Part shown: one piece after another, positions 60,782 to 63,795 of the stretch | Layout: every line of letters begins with the position of its first letter | Numbering within the stretch: position 1 is the first letter of the stretch | NCBI GenBank assembly: GCA_902761055.1 | Contig: CACWIS010000007.1 | Span: 1 to 63,795, forward strand | DNA from: Oscillospiraceae bacterium | GTDB lineage: Bacteria > Bacillota > Clostridia > Oscillospirales > Oscillospiraceae | Reading direction: 5' to 3' | DNA: 63,795 bases | Position numbers and translations under genes: made by a program | The notes under the pieces: model-generated | The model's input: only the letters and a program-made list of their open reading frames with translations | What the model was told of the DNA's origin: nothing | The model's database searches: none

Positions 60782-61846
60782 TTACGCCGAAAACTTTGCG
60801 ACCAGCGCGGCGAAGTCCGCGCCCGGCTCGAGCGCGCCGAGCCGGACCGAGAGCTCCGTGAGTTCGCGCGCGAGCGCCTCGCTGACGGCAAAGCCCGCCT
60901 GCTTCATCTGCTCGAATTTGCGGAACTCGATCTCGCCGGGCAGGAAGATCTCTTCAAAGCCCGGGGCCTTGCGGCTGTCCTTCATCATGCGCACATAGCG
61001 GTCCACGCGCGCCTTGAACTGATCGATCGGCATGAACCGCGCCGGGTCGATCAGGATCAGGCAAAAGCCCGTGTTCTCCTTTTCAAGCTTCGAGAACAGG
61101 CCGATATCCGTGCCGAAGCAGGCGCCGGAGAACATCGTCGAGAGCACGTCGACCATGACGGCGAGGCCGTAGCCCTTGTGCCCCGCGATCGGCGAGAGGG
61201 AGAAGGCCTGCGCCGGGTCGGCCGTCGGCGCGCCGTCGTGATCCTTGGCCCAGGTGTCGGGGATGGGCTGACCCTCGCGCTCGGCGGCCTGGATCTTGCC
61301 CATCGCAACGAAGGTCGTGGAGATGTCCATGACGATCGGATACTCCTCGCCGGCCGGGACGCCGAGGATGATCGGGTTCGTGCCGATCAGCCGGTCCGCC
61401 CCGCCGAAGGGCGAGGTGAAGGCGTAGGTGTTGCAGGTCACGAGCGCGACGAGATCGTCCGCCGCGGCGCGCCAGCCGTAGTACGAGCCGCAGCCGATGT
61501 TGGCGTTGCGCCGCCCGCAGGCCATCGCGACGCCGTACTGCTTTGCCTTTTCGCGCAGCTCGTCGTAGGCGCGGTTGACCGCCACGATGCCCGAGCCGTT
61601 GTCGCCGTCGTAGACCGACACCGCGCCGGAGTCCTCCACCCTGCGGAAGTCCGGCCGGGGATTGAGCGAGCCCGCCTCGATCTGGCGCATGTAGCGCGTC
61701 AGGCGCGAGAGGCCGTGGGAATAGACGCCGGTGAAGTCCGAGTGCGCGATGACCTTTGCGATCGTCGCCGCATCCTCCTCCGGAAAGCCGGCGGCCGTGA
61801 GGATGCCTTTGACAAGGCCCAGTTCTTCTTCATAACGGATCAGCAT
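60782..61846 (-). CDS. Ldh-family (malate/lactate/sulfolactate-type) NAD(P)-dependent oxidoreductase
   Basis: 354 residues. The family core includes HSDFTGVYSHGLSRLTRY (the substrate histidine near residue 44 and the conserved SHG), GTNPIILGVPAG, and SPIAGHKGYGLAVMVDVL. Members oxidise L-malate, ureidoglycolate, sulfolactate or 2,3-diketogulonate with NAD(P)+; the substrate cannot be told here. AGGAGGATCC precedes the ATG. It overlaps the upstream EamA transporter by seven bases, so it may handle a metabolite exchanged by that transporter. Confidence 0.88.
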   Translation of the reverse strand: MLIRYEEELGLVKGILTAAGFPEEDAATIAKVIAHSDFTGVYSHGLSRLTRYMRQIEAGSLNPRPDFRRVEDSGAVSVYDGDNGSGIVAVNRAYDELREKAKQYGVAMACGRRNANIGCGSYYGWRAAADDLVALVTCNTYAFTSPFGGADRLIGTNPIILGVPAGEEYPIVMDISTTFVAMGKIQAAEREGQPIPDTWAKDHDGAPTADPAQAFSLSPIAGHKGYGLAVMVDVLSTMFSGACFGTDIGLFSKLEKENTGFCLILIDPARFMPIDQFKARVDRYVRMMKDSRKAPGFEEIFLPGEIEFRKFEQMKQAGFAVSEALARELTELSVRLGALEPGADFAALVAKFSA

Positions 61847-62739
61847 ATCGGATCCTCCTTGTGTTTTTCTCTGTCCCCGCCCAGCTCCGAGATCAGCGCC
61901 GCGCCGATGATGAGCGCCGTGCCGAGCACGCCGAAGGCGCTCATGCGCTCGCCGAGCAGGAACACCGACAGCAGCACCGCCACGACCGGGTCGGCGTAGG
62001 AGAAGATCGCGACCGTGCGCGACGGGATCTTCACGATCAGCGTGAAATAGGCGATATAGGGGATCGCCGTGAGCGCGACGCCAAGCAGGAGCAGCAGCAG
62101 AACGCTCCGCGGCGTGAGGGCGAGGGGCGCGCGCTCGGTCAGCAGGACGTAGGGCGTCGTCAGCACGGCGGCCGCGGCGAGCTGGATCGCCGTACGCACG
62201 AGGCTGTCCCCGCCCGGGACCTTCTTATTGATCAGTACCACACCCGCGTAGGCCAGCGCGCCGAGCAGCGCGAAGAGCGGCCCGCGGATATCCGCCGCCG
62301 CAAAGCCCGCCTCCGCAACGCCGGAGACGAAAACCATGCCGGCGAAGGCCGCGAGCGCGCACAGCAGGTGCCGCAGCGTGAAGCGCTCGCGCAGCAGCAG
62401 CGCCGCGCCGAGCAGCACGAGGATCGGCTCGATGTAATAGCAGACCGTGGCCGTCGCGATCGTCGTGCGGTTGTAGGCCGCGAAGAGGCCGATCCAGTCC
62501 AGACCGATCAGCGCGCCGCTCACGAGCATCGGCACGAGCGACCGCCGCGTCCCGGCGCGGTCGATCGGGCGGCGGGAGACGAGCAGATAGAGGCCCAGCG
62601 CCGCCGCCGAGACCCAGGCGCGCAGGCAGGCCGTCACCGCGGAGGGCAGGCCGATCGCGCGCACAAGCAGCCCCAGGCAGCCGAAAAGCGCCATGAGCAG
62701 CAGAAAGGCGAGCTTTCGCAGCGCCGTTTTGTCCTTCAA
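61840..62739 (-). CDS. EamA/DMT-family transporter (299 aa)
   Basis: Ten helices in two five-helix EamA halves. A TTG start at 62739 is chosen because GGGGGGAGAGAGG precedes it; the longer upstream frame (ATG at 62799) would have the promoter -10 inside the coding region. Probable exporter or importer of small metabolites. First gene of the operon ending in NUDIX. Confidence 0.8.
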   Translation of the reverse strand: MKDKTALRKLAFLLLMALFGCLGLLVRAIGLPSAVTACLRAWVSAAALGLYLLVSRRPIDRAGTRRSLVPMLVSGALIGLDWIGLFAAYNRTTIATATVCYYIEPILVLLGAALLLRERFTLRHLLCALAAFAGMVFVSGVAEAGFAAADIRGPLFALLGALAYAGVVLINKKVPGGDSLVRTAIQLAAAAVLTTPYVLLTERAPLALTPRSVLLLLLLGVALTAIPYIAYFTLIVKIPSRTVAIFSYADPVVAVLLSVFLLGERMSAFGVLGTALIIGAALISELGGDREKHKEDPIC

Positions 62740-62770
62740 GCCTCTCTCCCCCCGTTCTTCCGGATGCCTC

Positions 62771-62799
62771 ATTATAATATAGTTTTGCGCCATGTTCAA
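62771..62799 (-). promoter_or_regulatory. Promoter of the EamA-Ldh operon
   Basis: On the minus strand TTGAAC (62794-62799), 17 bases, TATAAT (62771-62776). It sets the start-codon choice of the transporter gene. Confidence 0.8.
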
Positions 62800-62829
62800 C
62801 GCACGCCGAAAAAACTTTTTGAAAAACGC

Positions 62830-62875
62830 TTGACAGACATGCGGAGCTGTGCTATTGTATTAATCACTTAATACA
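62830..62875 (+). promoter_or_regulatory. Promoter and GntR operator
   Basis: TTGACA (62830-62835), 17 bases, TATTGT (62853-62858). A perfect inverted repeat TGTATTAA / TTAATACA (62856-62875) with a four-base centre overlaps the -10, so the downstream GntR regulator probably represses its own operon. Confidence 0.8.
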
Positions 62876-62896
62876 GCGATACAAAGGAGGGCGTTT

Positions 62897-63262
62897 ATGG
62901 ACTTTGATCTGAAGAGCTCCCGGCCGATCTGGCTGCAGCTTGCCGAGCAGCTCGGGCGCAGGATCGTGACCGGCGTGTATCCGCCGGGCTCGCGCTTCCC
63001 CACGGTACGCGAGCTGGCCGCCGAGGCCGGGGTCAACCCCAACACGATGCAGCGCGCGATGGCCCAGCTGGAGAGCGAGGGTCTCGTCGCCACCAACCGC
63101 ACGCTCGGCCGCAGCGTGACCGAGGACGTGGGCGTGCTCGACGCGACGCGCAAGCGTCTGGCGGAGGAGCTGACGGAAAAGTATTTTTCCGATATGAAGG
63201 AGCTGGGCTTCGCCCGCTCCGAGGCCGCGGCGCTGGCCGCGGAGGGAAAGGAGAAGGAATGA
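62897..63262 (+). CDS. GntR-family regulator, YtrA subfamily (121 aa)
   Basis: An N-terminal winged helix with SRPIWLQLAEQLGRRIVTGVYPPGSRFPTVRELA and VNPNTMQRAMAQLE, typical of short GntR/YtrA regulators, and a C-terminal helical tail of about 45 residues for dimerisation. AAAGGAGGGCG precedes the ATG. Its stop overlaps the ABC ATPase start (ATGA). YtrA-type regulators usually control such ABC exporters in response to cell-wall stress; a matching operator overlaps its promoter. Confidence 0.9.
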   Translation: MDFDLKSSRPIWLQLAEQLGRRIVTGVYPPGSRFPTVRELAAEAGVNPNTMQRAMAQLESEGLVATNRTLGRSVTEDVGVLDATRKRLAEELTEKYFSDMKELGFARSEAAALAAEGKEKE

Positions 63263-63795
63263 TGCAGGAACTGGTAACATGCAGAGGCCTGAGCCGCAGC
63301 TTCGGCGAGGTGCGGGCGCTCGACAACGTGAATTTGAGCCTGCCCTCGGGGCGGATCATCGGGCTGCTGGGCCCGAACGGCTCGGGCAAGACGACGCTCA
63401 TCAAGATCCTCAACGGGCTGCTGCAGCCCTCCGCGGGCGAGGTCCGCATCGCCGGGAACGCCCCGGGCGTGGAGACAAAGAAGCTCATCAGCTATCTGCC
63501 CGACCGCGGTTATTTCCCCGACTGGATGCGCGTGGGCGACATGATCGACCTCTTTGCCGACTTCTACGCGGACTTTGACCGCGCGAAGGCCGACGAGATG
63601 TGCCGTGTGCTGGGGCTCGACCAGAAGCTCGCGATCAAGACGCTCTCGAAGGGCACGCGCGAGAAGATGCAGCTGATGCTGGTCATGTCCCGCGCCGCGA
63701 AGCTCTATCTGCTCGACGAGCCGATCGCGGGCGTGGACCCGGCGGCGCGCGAGTTCATCATGCGCACGATCCTGACGAATTACAGCGAGGACGGC
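63259..63795 (+). CDS. ABC transporter ATP-binding protein (3' truncated by window edge)
   Basis: 179 codons before the window ends. Walker A GPNGSGKTT (near residue 38), Q-loop region SYLPDRGYF, signature LSKGTREKMQ (a variant of LSGGQ), and Walker B LYLLDEP. It is coupled to the GntR gene (ATGA). The signature variant and YtrA-type neighbour match BcrA/YtrB-like exporter ATPases. The membrane partner lies beyond the edge. Confidence 0.85.
   Translation, partial: MMQELVTCRGLSRSFGEVRALDNVNLSLPSGRIIGLLGPNGSGKTTLIKILNGLLQPSAGEVRIAGNAPGVETKKLISYLPDRGYFPDWMRVGDMIDLFADFYADFDRAKADEMCRVLGLDQKLAIKTLSKGTREKMQLMLVMSRAAKLYLLDEPIAGVDPAAREFIMRTILTNYSEDG

Overview
The window is about 64 kb of high-GC Gram-positive chromosome. 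The genes point to an anaerobic Clostridia member (Bacillota, probably an Oscillospirales/Christensenellales-type gut lineage): AGGAGG-type ribosome-binding sites, sigma-A promoters with 17-bp spacers, a YlxM-Ffh-S16-KhpA operon, CotF-type spore-coat proteins, 2-hydroxyacyl-CoA dehydratase subunits, an MalEFG importer without its own ATPase, and an LPxTG-like cell-wall anchor. Genus cannot be fixed from the sequence. No prophage, CRISPR array, IS transposase or integrase was seen.

Layout. 0-5.7 kb is accessory-looking: a frameshifted membrane acyltransferase-like gene cut by the window edge, a stand-alone structured RNA with its own promoter and terminator, a three-gene cassette of membrane proteins (two with N-terminal zinc ribbons), a lipoprotein, a phosphohexomutase remnant and a response regulator interrupted by one amber codon. 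5.8-21.3 kb is carbohydrate and anaerobic metabolism: a GPH sugar symporter, a double-glycine-leader SH3 peptide, a large Fe-S/FAD oxidoreductase, a 2-hydroxyacyl-CoA dehydratase pair with a 51-residue membrane peptide, a Na/Pi cotransporter, and a maltodextrin locus (secreted alpha-amylase lipoprotein divergent from malE-malF-malG). 21.4-23.9 kb is the ylxM-ffh-rpsP-khpA operon. 24-31 kb is one gene for a 2,344-residue cyclic beta-1,2-glucan synthase-like enzyme.

31-48.3 kb is mostly envelope and lipid functions: the YmfF/YmfH peptidase-like pair, Lgt, spore-coat proteins, 5-formyl-THF cyclo-ligase, sn-glycerol-1-phosphate dehydrogenase, a glpK-HAD-GT39 operon, PlsC-YmfI-Smr, tRNA-Ser(UGA), an AT-rich insertion-like patch with a metallopeptidase lipoprotein, then lysoplasmalogenase and diacylglycerol kinase. 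48.5-54.6 kb has CapA, PepD, a DUF819 membrane protein and a paired Fe-S scaffold-like/GGGtGRT unit behind a leader terminator. 54.7-63.8 kb has a flavodoxin, a 1,075-residue cell-wall-anchored surface protein with a structured leader, a five-gene minus-strand operon (EamA transporter, Ldh-family oxidoreductase, lipoprotein, GNAT, NUDIX), and an autoregulated GntR (YtrA-like) repressor with a truncated ABC ATPase.

The loci most worth follow-up are the free-standing structured RNA near 1.1 kb, the Fe-S scaffold/GGGtGRT pair with its leader terminator, the GG-leader SH3 peptide, the 2-hydroxyacyl-CoA dehydratase pair with its micro-membrane protein, the zinc-ribbon cassette, and the AT-rich patch beside tRNA-Ser. 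All functions are read by eye from motifs and family knowledge; no search was run.
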